Source: Chrysomallon squamiferum (taxonomy: Eukaryota > Mollusca > Gastropoda > Neomphalida > Peltospiridae). From it: a stretch of 64,000 bases of DNA. Positions 12,710-28,455 of the stretch are shown here, one piece after another. The position numbers and the translations under genes were made by a program. The stretch covers positions 7,482,059 through 7,546,058 of the forward strand of contig CM022678.1 in the NCBI GenBank assembly GCA_012295275.1. Direction: 5' to 3'. The notes under the pieces are model-generated. The model ran no database searches. It saw only the letters and a list, made by a program, of their open reading frames with translations, and was not told the DNA's origin. How positions within the stretch are numbered: position 1 is the first letter of the stretch; every line of letters starts with the position of its first letter.

Positions 12710-15700
12710 ATAAATGCAAAAGGGTCATTCCCCCCCCCCAAAAAAATTTAAACCCGACTGTTTCAGATTTTTATGAAACTTGGTATACTTGTTGACTGGG
12801 ATCCTACAGCACCAAATGAGGGTTCAAAAGTTGGTGTCATGCCCATTTTCCAAAAATCTCAAAATTAGGTGGGCCATATCTCCCACACCACTGATCTGAT
12901 TGGGCTAATATTTCAGATTTGGTGCTGTGGGATCCCAGTCAACAAGTATACCAAGTTTTATAAAAATCTGAGACAGTCAGGTTTAACCCATTGGGTGATT
13001 TGACACGGAATGACCCAAAAAAATTTCTGCTGAATATCTTCTTTTTTATGTTTTTTCTTCTTTTTATAATTGTGCTAAAAATATATCTTGTATTATGTAA
13101 TGCTGGTTTTGCAATATAACAAAAATGTGTATTTTTTAATTTGTGCAAAAAAAAAAAGATACCTTGTATTATGTTGAGGTTCATAAAAAAAGGAACAGTA
13201 ACTGAAAATAACAACGCACTGAAAGACATTTTAATGTTATAAGACTTAATTGAGATTTTAAACAACCATTTGTTTATTTCCTGTTCTGACTGCTGCTCCA
13301 TTATACACTTTTCTATTATCATAAAAAAAAATCAGTTTGAAAATTGACAAACTTATTTTCAGATATACTATATTGAAGGTATGCCTAAATATTTTTTCTT
13401 TTTTTTCTTTTCTGTCTTTAACTTAGTTTATACTTAGATCAAAAATGAATCAATTTTCTTCTTTTCTTTTATAATTTTGTATAGCAGAATTCATTAATTC
13501 ATTAACAAATTTTCATTAGTTCTTTGAACCAGTTAAGTTCCCCACATAAATTAATAAATCGGTTTTATACCAGTGTTATATTATTAACATGTTATCTTTT
13601 ACTGCTGTGAGCAGAGTAACTACCTTTTATATCTTTCTAAGTGACTGTTTCTGATAATGGCAGCCAATCTTTGTTAAGAACAAAGTATTTCTTTGATGGA
13701 TGGAAATAAGTGACCCATCACACTGAATCAGGTCATAAGTCAAACAGCCAAGTACTGAATTTTAGCTTTCTATAGCAGAGTGACATGAAAATATTTGATT
13801 TTAATTTTAAGTTAAAAATGAGTGTATTTGTGTGTCTGTGTGTGTATGTGTGTGTACATTTACATGTATTGTGTATACAGTAAGTGTAAAAACATTAATA
13901 ATTCCAAACAGCCAAAATGGGACTTAAAATCTCTTTTGATGTGATGGGTCACACACAGACAACTGTAAAATAAGTAAAATTATCCTTTTGTATCAGAAAC
14001 GGAATAAACATAGAATAATATTTTAAACGAATTTAATAAAATGTTGCAGGTTATTTAATAAAGAGCATTAATTAATTAAATTAATTAGAAATTTAATCAA
14101 CAGAAACTGTTTTTCCTCAGTTAAACATTCTGTGTTGCTAAGAATAATTTTACTAATATATTTATAATTTAGTTTTTAAGGTGTGGCATAAACAATTAAT
14201 AAATATTGCTTTTTTCTTTATAATTTTTTTTTTTTAAATTTCATTTTATTCATTTTTTATTATTATTAAAGAAACTGTAACCTAAAAATTATAATTTTAC
14301 AAATCAACATGGAAGTTATTTAATGGAGATATCACTACTAATATTACTACTACTACTACTATTATTATTATTATTATTATTATTACTATTATTACTATTA
14401 CTATTATTATTATTATATTATTGTTATTGTTATTACTATTACTATTACTATTATTGTTTTTGTTGTTACTGTTATTATTGTTATTGTTATTACAGATAGA
14501 AGTGATTGCTTCAACTTGGATGGAGCGCGAGAAAGCGGGAGGAGAGTTCACGTACAGAATGGCAAAAAGAAACAAGCATGTTGTCGTCTGCTCCAGCATT
14601 CTCACTGCCGAGGCTGTCATGGACTTTCTGAATGAATTCTACGCACATCCCAAACTTGCGGTAACTACGTCCTGAATTATTATTTTATATATCGTTCTAT
14701 CTTGTAATACTAGAGTTGAATTCTTTGTTATTCCAAAACTTGTACTAACTATATTCTGAAGCATTATATTCTTTTATCTTGTATTACAAGTCTTGGAGTT
14801 TCTAATTAATTCTACACAAATATAAAACTTGCGGTAACTACGTCCTGAATTATTATTTTATATATTGTTTTGTCTTGTAATGCTAGACTTGAATGCTTTG
14901 TTATTCCAAAACTTGCGGTTAACTATGTCCTGAATTATTATTTTATATATTGGTTTATCTTGTAATGCTAGACTTGAATTCTATACACATCCCAAACTTG
15001 CGATAACTACGTCCTGAATTATTATTTTATATATTGTTTTATCATGTAATGCTAGACTTGAATTCTATGTACATCCAAAACTTATGCTAACTATATTCTG
15101 AAGCATTATATTCTTTTATCTTGTATTACAAGTCTTGGAGTTTCTAATTAATTCTACACAAATATAAAACTTGCAGTAATAACAGTCTAAAGTTACTATT
15201 ATTATTATCCTCTATAATATTTTCCTTATACATTATAATAGTAGGCAGATATTCTAAATGAATTCTATGCACATCCAATACTTTCAGTAATTACATCCTA
15301 AAGAGATTATATTTGTAACCTTACAGACTTTTATTTATAATGCTAGATACTGACTTTTGACATTTCTTTTTTCTTAGTAAGGTTTGTATGTTGATTTGAA
15401 TCAAACACTACAGTTGATGAATATAGCAAACTGGGCTTATAAATTAATATACAGTGTATGTTTTTCTAGTTATGACTGTATCACAGTTATCTTGTCCATA
15501 CAATTACTGATATATTATTGCCTGTATAGATGCAGAACATTACTGTTAACAACCTAACCTACTAACAGGATTTCTGTCAGATCTTCAGAATGGCTGAATA
15601 TATATATATATGATGCTCTGTTGCTAATGGAAAGATTTTGGCAGATGATTTCAGATGATTTTGATGATTTTGGTATAGTTAATAAAGGATTAATATGAAT

Positions 15701-16443
15701 TAGCTGATAATATATAATTAATTATATTGTTAGAGAGATTTTAATATATATATATATTTTTTTATTATTTATATTTTTTCTTTTCTTGTTTTCTATTTTC
15801 AGGTTTTAATTTTTTATTCTTTTATTCTTTTATTTTTTTAAAGATAAATAGGGTTACATAATTAAAAATAGGTTTTTATATTTTTAATTTATTTTTCTTT
15901 CTCATCTTTTAAAAAAATGTTATTGTATTTTATTATTGTTGTTTTTTGTTCATTTTTGATTTTTTTTAAGATAAAGAGGATTGGGTATCTCTAGTCTATA
16001 TTGTTCTATTTACAAGTAGATATTATTTTACATTAGACTTGTTTAAATAATGGAATATTTAACAGTAAATGATGTAGAAAATATATAAGATAGAATTAAA
16101 TAGTTAAGTATTTAAATAATAATAATAATAATAATAAAGAAAATAACAAAATAAAAATGAAAATTTGTATTTCAATCTGAACTGAAACATTTTCTAACAT
16201 CATCAATCTACATACTGTTGCTATGGTGTTACTATCATCTATGTGATATCTATCAATGGTTGTGTGTTTCTCAGGTATTTCTTTGTTTTCTCTTAGACAA
16301 AGACAGGCCATGAAATTCAGGTGAATAACCAAATGATTTCTCAACTAACCTGCTTTGCAATCACTGTTTGGCTTCAGCAGAATTAGCTTTCAAAAATACC
16401 CACTGTCATTACTGGTTTTTTTATCATTATTATTATTATTATA

Positions 16444-16494
<51 letters not shown>

Positions 16495-19400
16495 TCAGTA
16501 TATGAAGGAATGGTAAAATTAAGTCATTTGTGCAAAACATGTAAATAATTTTACTCACTACAAAAACCTACATATTTAAATCTAAGAAGAAATGTAAAAA
16601 ATTTGCGATTTGTGCAAAACATGCAAAATATTTTAGTCAGTGCAAAAACCTAAATGTATCAGTATAAGAAGAAATGTAAAAAATTAGCAAATGTGCAAAA
16701 ATGCAAAATATTTAAGTCAGTGCAAAAACCTAAATATATCAGTCTAAGAAGAAATGAAAAAAATTAGTGATTAGTGACAAAATATTTTAGTCAATGCAAA
16801 AACATACATATTTCATTCTAAGAAGAAATTTTAGTGATTGGGCAAAAGATGGAAAATATTTTTGTCAGTGCAAAGCCTACATCTTGATTCAAGTCAAACA
16901 CAAAATCTGTTTCTTGTTCCAGTTTTAACTGTGACCATTGCTATGTCTCATTGTTTATGCCAAACCTGTCTCTTACTTTTATTTAAATGTCAGAAACTGT
17001 TTAAGCAAACCTAGTTGTTACATTCGTTCAGATGTTTGAAACTTGTGCAAACATGTAATCTAGTAATCTGTGAAAAATCTATCTTATTTGTGCTGAACAG
17101 GCATTTTATTCCACTGTAAAATATTGAAAAAATAGAGATAAGTGATTGTGCAAAATATATAATATTATAAGAGTGTGCAAAGCTATCTCTAGCTTCAGTA
17201 GTTGTGCAAAATATTTAATGTTACAAGAGTGTGCAAAACTATCTCTTGCTTCAGTGATTGTGCAAAATATTTAAAGTATTTCAGTCGGTGCAGAATTGAT
17301 ACATCTTTCAGCTCAGATTAAAAAACAATGTTGTAGTTTAGTGTGCAAAATATGTAAAATATTTCCTTCAATGCAAAACCTACATCTTGTTTCAGTTCCA
17401 GTATAAAAGTTGTAATAGTTCAGTGTGTAAAAATATGTAAAATATTTCAGTCAGTGCAAAACCTACATCTTGTTTCAGTTCAAATATAAACATTGTAATA
17501 GTGACCTGTTTATGTAAAACAATGTAATAGATTTCAGTTTGTGCAAATTATAAATATTTCTGACTTAAAAATTATATTTATATAAAACAGTGTAATACAT
17601 TTCAGTTTGTGCAAGACATATATCATATTTTGATTTTGAAACCTGTCAAAGTTCTATATTTATATAAAACCCTGAAATAGTTTTCAGTTTGTTGACTTTA
17701 TCACATCGTATTTCACTGCACAACTGTTACTTTGTTAGTTGTTTATTTTATAATCTTAAAATGAAAAAAATGCACAAATCTTAATGTAAATTATTATATC
17801 AATAAATGTTTCATAGAAAGAGTGTGTAGGCTGAGAAAAAAAATTGATAAAGTATTTTGGTGAATGACATTAGTCATAATTATATCACTGTGAAACATAA
17901 ATTATATGTGAATAAAGCCTAAGAAAACAAAAACAAATGATTAAAGATTGAATAAAGTAGTACAAGATCTGTTATGAATGGGTTGGAGACCAAATGATGA
18001 AAATAAACTTTCAAAGGGATTTCAAGCAAGACATCTGTATCATGTCCATATTGTATCTTAGAAATATTAAAAATCTATTAGAAATGTCATCAGCTTGTAG
18101 AAATCTATCTTACGTTTTCAGTGCTTGAAAAAAAAAAAAATCTCTTTTATTGCAACTAGTGCAAACTGTACATCACATTTCAGTCCATTTACATAACATG
18201 CTTAATGTTTCACGATGCACAACAGTAATTGTTTTTCTAATGAAAATCTGAGCCATTTATAGGCCTTCAGTATGTGCATTATTTTTCTGTGTGCACATTT
18301 TTACGCTTGTTGAAGTTCACCTGCAAAACATACATCAGTTTGCAAACAAAATTCAGCTATTCAGTTTGTGTGCAGATTTCTACAACATGTAAAAATTTGG
18401 AATATTTCACTCAGTATGCACAGAGTATAAGATATTTTTTTAACCAGTTACTTGATATTATTATATTTCTAGCTGTTAATCATTAGTACATCAAGAATTA
18501 GGATTTCACAGTTTACTACTGTTATATTTAACAGAATATTCAGTAAGACAGCTGAATCAAAAATTATTTTTAAAGAGACAAGTGTATCTTTTGTGAAATG
18601 AATATGCAATACATGCACACCGCTCTTTTACTGTACACGTTATGTTATTGTTCAAGGAGACCAGATAGACTGATAAATAATATAATAGTAGATAGGCTTA
18701 AAACAGAAAAGAAAATTTGTATGACCGAAGATTAAGAAATCTTTGTTATTTATTTTCTGAAAATTTAATTGTATAGTTGTTCATTATTTTAGTAGTTTGT
18801 TGTAATAGCACTGTATCTTAAATTTCTTTTAAATATAAATTCTTATTTTGTCTTATTTCATATATTTATATAAATGAATAAATAATTATGCGTTAGGTTT
18901 TAAATATTTAAAAAAATGTAAAGTTAATCAGTCTCGTATATCTGTAACATCGTACACTTTTTAAATTTCTTATCTCTCAGAATGTACCTAAGCTATGAAT
19001 GTTTATTTAAAACCAATAACAGCTTTAAATTACTAGCATGTTCTTAATAAACATTTCACTAAAAAAATTAAAATAATGAAAAAAAAGGTTGCTGATAATG
19101 TTGTAAGGTATGCATGGTAATTTAAAACAAATGTCTGCCTTGTTCTTGGTGGGTTTTTTTTTTTTTTAGCTAGATGTTTGGAAGGGACATTGGTTTTTTG
19201 GTGTATAAATTTATACTAATTCACTCACATTACATTGAAGATACTGGTTTTGAACAAAGGTATAAACCGCTTAGATCAGTTTGTTACCCAGAAAGATTCC
19301 AAGTTCTGGGAGGATGGAACCATGAAGATTGGGAAAGACAGTGGAACATATGTGTTTAATAAATCTGTGTATAAATACCTAAATACTGTCTTTAAGCTTC

Positions 19401-19660
19401 TCTTTAGAAATGGTATGCACTTCTGTTCCTATCCAGTATAATTTAGATTTGGATTATTTTTATGTGGTGGTTACAAAACATGGTGTGGAAGATTTTCTAC
19501 AGAATAATAACAAAACTAGTACATCTGTCAGCTTTTTCCAGTTCCAAACAGTGCCTCATAATTAACTTATTCAAGTTTTGGGTATATAAACATGTTATGA
19601 GATTCGGTTTATGGTTTTTTTTATATCTCTCTTTCTGTCTCTTGCCCTCTCTATCTTGTT

Positions 19661-19748
<88 letters not shown>

Positions 19749-20456
19749 TTTTCAAACATACATAGATTATTGAGATCATTATTTACTAAAATACAATTTG
19801 AATTCCTTTGCTTAATAATATATTGATTTGTTCTTCTAGGAGCATGTTGTAATATTTGTCAGTCCTCGAGAACTAGGAAACAACATGCAGGTCATTCTTA
19901 AGGACCCAAAATGGACCCACAGGGTGGTGTACATGCGTGGGTCAACCCTGAAAGACCTTGACCTTAAACGATGTCGAATTCACGAAGCAGAAGCTTGTTT
20001 CTTTTTGTGTCCTAGAAGTTCAGTTGACAAAACAAAAGCTGTAAGATTTCTGTTGTGTTGTTGTTGTTGGTGGTGATGGTGGTGGTGGTGGTGCTATTTG
20101 TACGTTAATGTAAATAAAATTAGCAATTACAAATATGGAAATTATTTTTTACTTAACAGTGTATGTTAGGTTATTAAGTTGTTTAAAATGTGCTAGATAA
20201 TATGTTGTTAGATTCCAAAAATATTGGTTAGTTTGTGTTTGTATTTGTGAATGTATATATTATATACATATATATATGTGTGTGCATGTGTATGTGTGTG
20301 TGTGTTTGTTCATTTGTGTGAAAGAATCTATATGTGTGTGAACATGTATATGTGTATGTGTGTGTGTGAGAGAGATTCTTATAGCAAGTTAACAGATATA
20401 TATTAGGAATGTGTTTATGATGATGTGTGTGTATGTATATATATGTGTGTGTGTAT

Positions 20457-20492
<36 letters not shown>

Positions 20493-23400
20493 AATCTTTC
20501 AGGGTTGTATTTTGTTTGTTTTTTTAAAGTTCCATTATTCATTTTTACCTACTATTTTATACATCCTTTTCAGCATAAAACTTACACACATAAATGGCAA
20601 ACATAATGTTATATTTTAAAACACCTTATGTAATATAAGTTTTCAAGCACACATACATATTACTACTTCATCAAAGAGAATAAAAACATTTTAATTTATT
20701 TTTGGCAGTAACCAAAAAAACATAATTTTTTTCAAATTTTCAATTTTCTTTCTTTTTTTGTAGGACCATCACACAATTCTCAGATCCTGGGCAGTAAAAG
20801 ATTTTGCACCAAACTGTAGACAGTACGTCCAGCTTTTCAAAGCCAAAAACAAAATGCATGTCAAGTTTGCAGGTGAGGCTGAGAAAAATCTGTTTACTTT
20901 TATTATAAAAGCTAAGTGTTATATGAATCATATTAAATTATCAGTTGTAAGTAACACTGTGCACAAAGCATGGTAAAAGTTATAAAATTTAGAATAAAAG
21001 AATAATAAAGAGATATTGGTATATTTGATGTAGATGTATGATTTTATTTATTTATTTATTTATAACTCTTAAACTGATTTATAGTCATTTGTTGTATGTA
21101 TTATTATTACTGCTATTGTTACTACTACTAATATTATTATTGTTGTTATTATTATCATTGTTACTACTACTTCTATTACTACTACTACTACTTCTACTAC
21201 AACTATTATTACTATTATTATTATTACTGTCATCATTATTATTACTACTACTACTACTAGAACAACTACTATTATTATCACTAGTAGTAGTAGTACCACA
21301 ATTACTACTAATACTACTACTATTATTATTATTATTATCATCATTGCAGAGCATGTTGTTTGTGAAGATGAGTTCAAGTATGCTCTTCTGGCCAACAATT
21401 GTTTGTACCCTGGACTGTCCACCCTGGTTACACTTCTTGTACACACATCATGTGGCATGTGAGTTTTACTTTAACAAATCAGCCACGTTTAGCCATTCAA
21501 AGTAGAGAAATAATAGTTTAATAGAGAATACACTATTTTGATAGATAATAAAGGATTTTAATAGATAATGAACTATTTTAAAGATTTAACTTTCATACAA
21601 TTTACAAGATCTTTAAATAGATTCCATGCTTGTTATCATAACAATTAATCACATTATGTCTTGTTCAGAGCAGAGAAATAGCATTTTAACAGAGATAATA
21701 AATCAGTTTTAATTACATAACAAAGACTGACTTTCTAGCAGTATACAAGTATTTTAAAGACGTCGTGTTTATTACCTTATCAGTTAATCACATACAGCTT
21801 ATTCAGTTCCAGAGAAATAAAACTTTAAATGATAATAATCTATTTTAATTTTAAAAATAATAATAATAATAATATATATATTTTTTAAATTTTCATGCAT
21901 TTAATATATAATTTTAAATAGAGAGCATGACTTTAAAATGAAATTTTATCCAGAGAATTTTGTGTGTACACATATACTATCAATTATAATAAAAGTAACA
22001 AATGTATCTTTCTACAGACAGTGACTTGTTTAAATAGAGATAGCCTTCTAAAGATATTATGTAGAACATATCACCAATAAGAAGTGTATTTTATATATAT
22101 AGAACATTTAATTTGAACAGAGAGTAAATGAAATGATGATGCTATATTGTAAATAGAGAATATCTGTTTAAAAATGATGTCTTATTTTTATCACAAATAG
22201 TTTACATAGAATGTGTTGTCGAGCACAGTGAGTACAGAGAGTGATGTCTAACTGAATAGACAATTTCTATTTTAAATAGATCTTTTTAAAAAGGCATCAG
22301 TTATATTGTAAATCACAAATGTCTATTTTAAGCAGATAATACATAATTTAATAAGGGAAATCTAGTTTGAAAAGAACACTGAAATTGTCAGACAATGTCT
22401 GCTTTAATCAAAGAATACTAATTTTATCAGATAATGTTTATTTTAATCAAAGAATGCCTGCTTTAATTGGAGGATGTCTATTTTAGAGAGAATATTTATC
22501 TTAAATAGACAGTGTCAGGTTCACATTTCAAGTGAAACGTGACTGTGGACATTGATGTCTAATTGAACTGATGTCTATTTGTAAACAGAAAATATGAATG
22601 TTAATCAGAGCATGTCTGTTTTAAACAAACTTTCTATTTTAATTAGAATCTCAGCAGTGACATTAAAATTGTTGCTTTATGTGACTGTTATAAGGATGAA
22701 CTAGATATCATAGAGACACAACTGATTTTAAACTTAAAGAGAATATTTTCAAAAATGGATAATATCTGTTTTCAGTGTAAAATATGTATAATAATAGATA
22801 ATAAGACTTGAGGTTTCCATTTAAAATATAGAATGTTTATTTTAAATAGATGTCTCTGTTTAATTTCCTTGTTTTTTTCTTTTACTTTTTTGTTTTTTTA
22901 TATAATTTGTTTTTAAATGTTTTAAGGTTATTTTAATTTAAGCATGCCTATTACAAACAATAACTTAATTGTAACCAAGTTTCTTTTCAAAAATAGAGCA
23001 TATTTGTTTGAAACAAACAAGAAGAAAAAACTATGTATGTGTTTTTAAGTGCAGAATGTTTGTTTTCAAATATTTTATGTGTTTTAAACTAAAATATCTA
23101 TTTTAATGAGATAATTTATATTAAAATAGTACAAAAATAATGTTTCTATTTTAAGTAGAAAATGTTGTTTTCATATGTTTTTATTAAAAATATTTATAGA
23201 ACTGGGAATGGTTCTCGATTTTAAATAGACAGTAAAAGATAATACCTATGAATATGAGATACCTAGTTAGAGATCAAAATATATATTATCCAGAATATTT
23301 ACATTAAATGTTTATTTAAACATATAAATAACTATATGTATTAAGTAGAGAAATCTTTAAAACATAATATCTTTTATCCAAACAAATAATTTCTATTTTA

Positions 23401-25295
23401 AACTGAGCATTTTTTTTTAAAACAGAAAATATCTATTTAAAACCCACACTATCTATTTTAACCAGAACTTGTTTTTGAACAGAATATTTATTAAAAAGAG
23501 AACATTTTTAGACAGAAAATGTCTATTTTACAGACTGTATTTATTTCTAATGAAAGAATTATTTTAAAGTGTATAATCATCAATTTTAAACAGAAATAGT
23601 TTTTTGATTTTAAGGACATAGTATCTATTTTTAACAGAAAATGATTATTTTAAAATGAAAATATACATTTTTATCCAAGATTATATATCACATTACAGAA
23701 GAGGCCAGCCTGAACAGTATATATAAATAATTACAACACTTTTTTATTTTAAAGAAAGAAAAAATGGAATTTTTAAGGAATGATCATTTTATATGAAATG
23801 TTTTTGTTGTTTTTCAAATGTCTTGAACAAAGAATCTGTCTTTAAAATAAAGCTTATTATAACTGAATGTCTGTTTAAAATCAGTCACATTTATTTTAAA
23901 ATCTTGAAAATCTGTTTTAAAATATGAATGTTTATGTTTGGAGAATATCCATATTGAAATAATTAATTTTCTAACCTCACTGTCAATATAAAACAAAAGG
24001 TATCCATTAATAATGTCTATTCAAACCATAGGATATTATAAGCTATAAATATCTGTCTTAAAGAGACAATGTCTACATTAAAGAAAGAATGTCTGTTTTC
24101 AGTAAATTAATATCTATTTAGAAAGGATAGTATTTTGAACAGAATATCTATTTAAAACAAAGGATACATATTATAAACTGAAAGTCTATTCAGAAATGTG
24201 AGAGTTATTATAAGCTGTGAATTAGCTGTTTAAAGTAAAGACTATTGTTACGACAGAACCATTTAACACAGTGGATCTCTGTTAAACACTGCGAATGTTT
24301 ATTTATAACAAAGGATATCTACTGAAATTAAACTGTATTTAAAACAACTGATATCTTAAAATTATGAACGTCTATTTAAAATAACCAATCTCTTATAAAA
24401 AAAGTTGTGAATGTCTGTTTAAACAACTGACCCCAATTAAGAACTATGAATATCTACTTAAAACAAGTGATATCTATAATCAAAATTGATAAATGTCTAT
24501 TTAAAAAAGCAGATCTCTATTTAAAAAACTATGTATATTTAAAACAACTGCTATCTGTCAACAACTATGAATGTCTATTTAAAACAACTGATCTCTGTCA
24601 ACCACTGTGAATGTCTATTTAAAACAGAGAAGGGGAGATGGCGACAGACAGGTGGCAGCAGGTGTACGGCAGACACTCGGGAAATGAAATCTACCACATA
24701 CAGCTGTGCAAGAGTCTGTTTTTCAGACAGTACGAGGGCAGAAAGTTCACCGAGGCTTCTGCGGGCGTGCATCAGAGGTTAGTATGTTAGTCTGTTAGTG
24801 TCTTATTGACAGATAATGTAATAACGTAATAATGTTTGTTTCTCATTAATAACTAATGTAATAATGTTTGTTTCTCATTCTTTAAGTATACGAAATATGT
24901 TTTAAGTGAGGGGTTGGTTTGTTTTTTAATGACAATATACTTGTTTAATTTTCTAGCTTTGTAAGTACAGTGAATACATATCAGTGTGAATACCTGTAAT
25001 ATTATTTTATTGTTTATTTTTAATACTGAAGCTACTGTTATTTAATTTGCTATTTAATTTTATATATTTATGTTTCCTTATGGATATAGAAATTGTATGT
25101 GTTTGTGGTATATTATGAAAGATGGTTGTCATAATCTGAGTATACCAAGCTGTTTATGGATATGTTAGCAGTTTTTGTGTTTTAGAGTTTCTGAGTTTAT
25201 TTTGTTATAAAATATAAATTACTTACATCACAGTTTAATTATCATACTTGAGAAAATATGTATCTGTATATTTGTCTGTCTGTGAATGTGTTCAA

Positions 25296-25326
<31 letters not shown>

Positions 25327-26013
25327 TGTGTGTGTGTCTAAAACTCATTTTAAATATGTGGGTGTATCTCAGTTCTAAGCTTCTTTGTACAATACAGGTA
25401 TAATGTATATATCTCTGACTGATATCTGTCATCTGACTGTTTTTTATTTTATTTTTTATTTTTTAATAAAATCTTAACATATTATTATTATAAAGGTAGA
25501 TTTATAATTGCACCTCAGGCTATACCAATAGCAATAAGATCATTCCTAAGTTACTCTGTATATTTTTTTGATTGTCTTTCTCTCTGTGTGTGTATCTGGA
25601 GGTCATGTATGAAATGTTAATAAAAACTATAACAGACATAAGTTCTTCTAATGGGAAGGATGTCAGATCATTGTTAAGTTTCTCTGGATTATTTTTTTCT
25701 TTTTTTTTCTGATGTCTTTCTGTCTGTATGATCTGAAAGTTTTGGATCACTTGTTAATAAATGTGATAATTTTTTTTTTTTTTTAAATGTAGATTTGAAG
25801 TTTTTTTCTAGCTGGAAGGAAGTCAGATCATTCCTATATTTCTCTGTATAGTTGTGTCTCTGTGTGTCTGTGTCTGTGTGAGTGTGTGAGTGTGTGTGTG
25901 TGTGTGTTGCTCTGTCAAAATATCTATGAATGTATTCTATCAAATGTTGACTTGTTTAGGTTTGGAGTAGTTTTTCTAGCTGGAAGGAAGGCAGATCATT
26001 CCTGTGTGTCTGT

Positions 26014-26045
<32 letters not shown>

Positions 26046-27597
26046 CTGTCTGTCTGTCTGTCTGTGTATGTGTGTGTGTGTGTGTCTGTCTCTGTGTGTG
26101 TGTTTGTGTTGCTCTGTCAAAATATCTATCAATGTATTCTATGAACTGTTGACTCATGTAGGTTTGGAGTTGCTCTGCTGGCTGTACTGGACGGCAGCCA
26201 GGTCAGTCCCAAGCTGCTGCTAAACCCTGGACCTGACTACATCCTGAAGAACACAGATTACTGTTTTTACATGAGCGTCACCAAAGAGGAGTACTCACAG
26301 ATCAACTCAGAGGCTGCAGACATCAGTATTCCTCAGTCCACAGAGATGGCAAAAAACCTGGGTCAGTATTTGCCTTCTTCTCGAGCATTTAATCTAGTGT
26401 AATCTACTCATGTATGTAGAATAGTCAGATTGTGTCTATTTTAAAAAGAAAATGTCAAAACAACATACTGTTATTGAGATTATAACAAAATATTGTATTG
26501 TTTTGAGCATTTTTTTTATTTCTTTTATTTATTATTATTATTTTTTTAAATCCTATAATAATTTTTGTAAAGTCTGATATAATATAGAAGGTTGTGAAAT
26601 AGATGATTTAATGCACAGAATATCATTTAAAAAGTAGACTGGATAAAATAGATTTCTAAATCACTAATTTTTGTTATTTCAGTTGTAATATTTCCTTTGT
26701 TATAAAGTTATTTGAAAGTACCATTCAAGACAAAAGAGTTTTATAACATCTCTCTTTTTCTTTCTTTTTAACAATTTATTTATTTATTTATTTATTACTT
26801 TCTTCTGTTGTTTCATTTTCAAATAATACTTTACTAATTTTTGCAGAACTAAATTCTGTTCAAAAATATCAATAAGGATAATACTACACCTATCTAACAA
26901 ACAACAAAAATCAATTTTAAAATTTATATAACAAACTCTATACAACTACATACTGCAATATTATTTATAAAAACATTTTTTTAAAATAACAAATTATAAA
27001 ATTTTATTGACAAAACATTTACAAATATTTAGCATTTCTGCAAAAACACCCAAATGGGGCCAACCCCCACCATCTTGTTAATTAATATTATTATATTTCC
27101 ATAAAAAAACTATTTAAAAAAAAAATGTTGCAGAACAAATTGCTCTGGCTCTGCAGAAGTATCAGAGTAACGAGAGTGACGAGGACGATGATGTGGACGA
27201 AAGCGTCTTCGACACGATCACGAGCATGATGGGAAGGGAGGTAACTCGGGCTGTCCACTGTCCCGTTGATAAGAAGGACAGTGCGATGAGCGTTGATCCG
27301 AAGCCAGACATCATTCTGACGCCAGCGCCATCGAAAGAGATGGTTGATGGTGTTGATCACCGGAGCGGATCGGGAAAAGTTCTGCAGTACTACAGCGACA
27401 TGGGGCAGGAGTCGTAAGTTAAATCAGAATAATAAACATTTTATTTTATTATTATTTTATTATTATTGTTATTATTGTTATTATTTGTTATTGTTATTGT
27501 TATTATTATTATTTATTATTATTATTATAAACATTTTATTTTATTATTATTATTATAATAAACAATTTATGTTTTTTATTTATTATTATTATTATTA

Positions 27598-27629
<32 letters not shown>

Positions 27630-28200
27630 CATCATTTTTATTTTTATTTTAATGTATTTATTTATTTATAGTTTTTTTTTTATGTCTTTTAATCTGTTAC
27701 TCTGTAATAACAGATGTTAATTTTTATAAATATTTTATAATTATACATGACATAAATAAATTATTAATATTTTATAAAAGACATTTATTTATCTATTTAT
27801 TTATTTATGGGTTTTTTTTATTGTTTTTTTAATTATTATTATTTACTATTTTCCTATTTACTGAAAACTTAAAGGACTTTGATGTTTCCTTTCTGTTGAT
27901 GCTGGATTTTGGAATTTTTGTTGTTGTTGTTTGTTGTTATTTGTTTTTGTTTTTTTTTACTTCTGTTTTGTATTTATAGAAACTTCATCACTGTTTACTT
28001 TCAGGTTCACTGTTGGCCCACCACCAATAACAATGTACGTAGGGTCTCACACCAGTGTTTGTCACATCATGAAGTCACCAAGACCTTTCTGTTGTCTTGA
28101 GTGGGGAGTCGTAAGTTTAAGTCACTTTAAAAATTCATACTGCAGTCATTTTCTCTTACAGTGTTTGATAATAAATTGAAAAATATTAAATTTAAATACC

Positions 28201-28274
<74 letters not shown>

Positions 28275-28407
28275 TAATAATAATAATAATAACATTACTA
28301 ATAATAAGAATAAGAATATAATTAATTAATTTCATATAGTTTCTGTTTCAGTGTTTGATATTAACTTGAAAATAAGGCAGTATTTCATTTAAAAATTGAT
28401 GATGATG

Positions 28408-28455
<48 letters not shown>

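Noticed and set aside
19174-19441. Overlapping 60-68 codon frames in the RCK1 intron
   Set aside because: No family recognised, no splice consensus fitting the channel frame, and nothing missing from the channel at this point.
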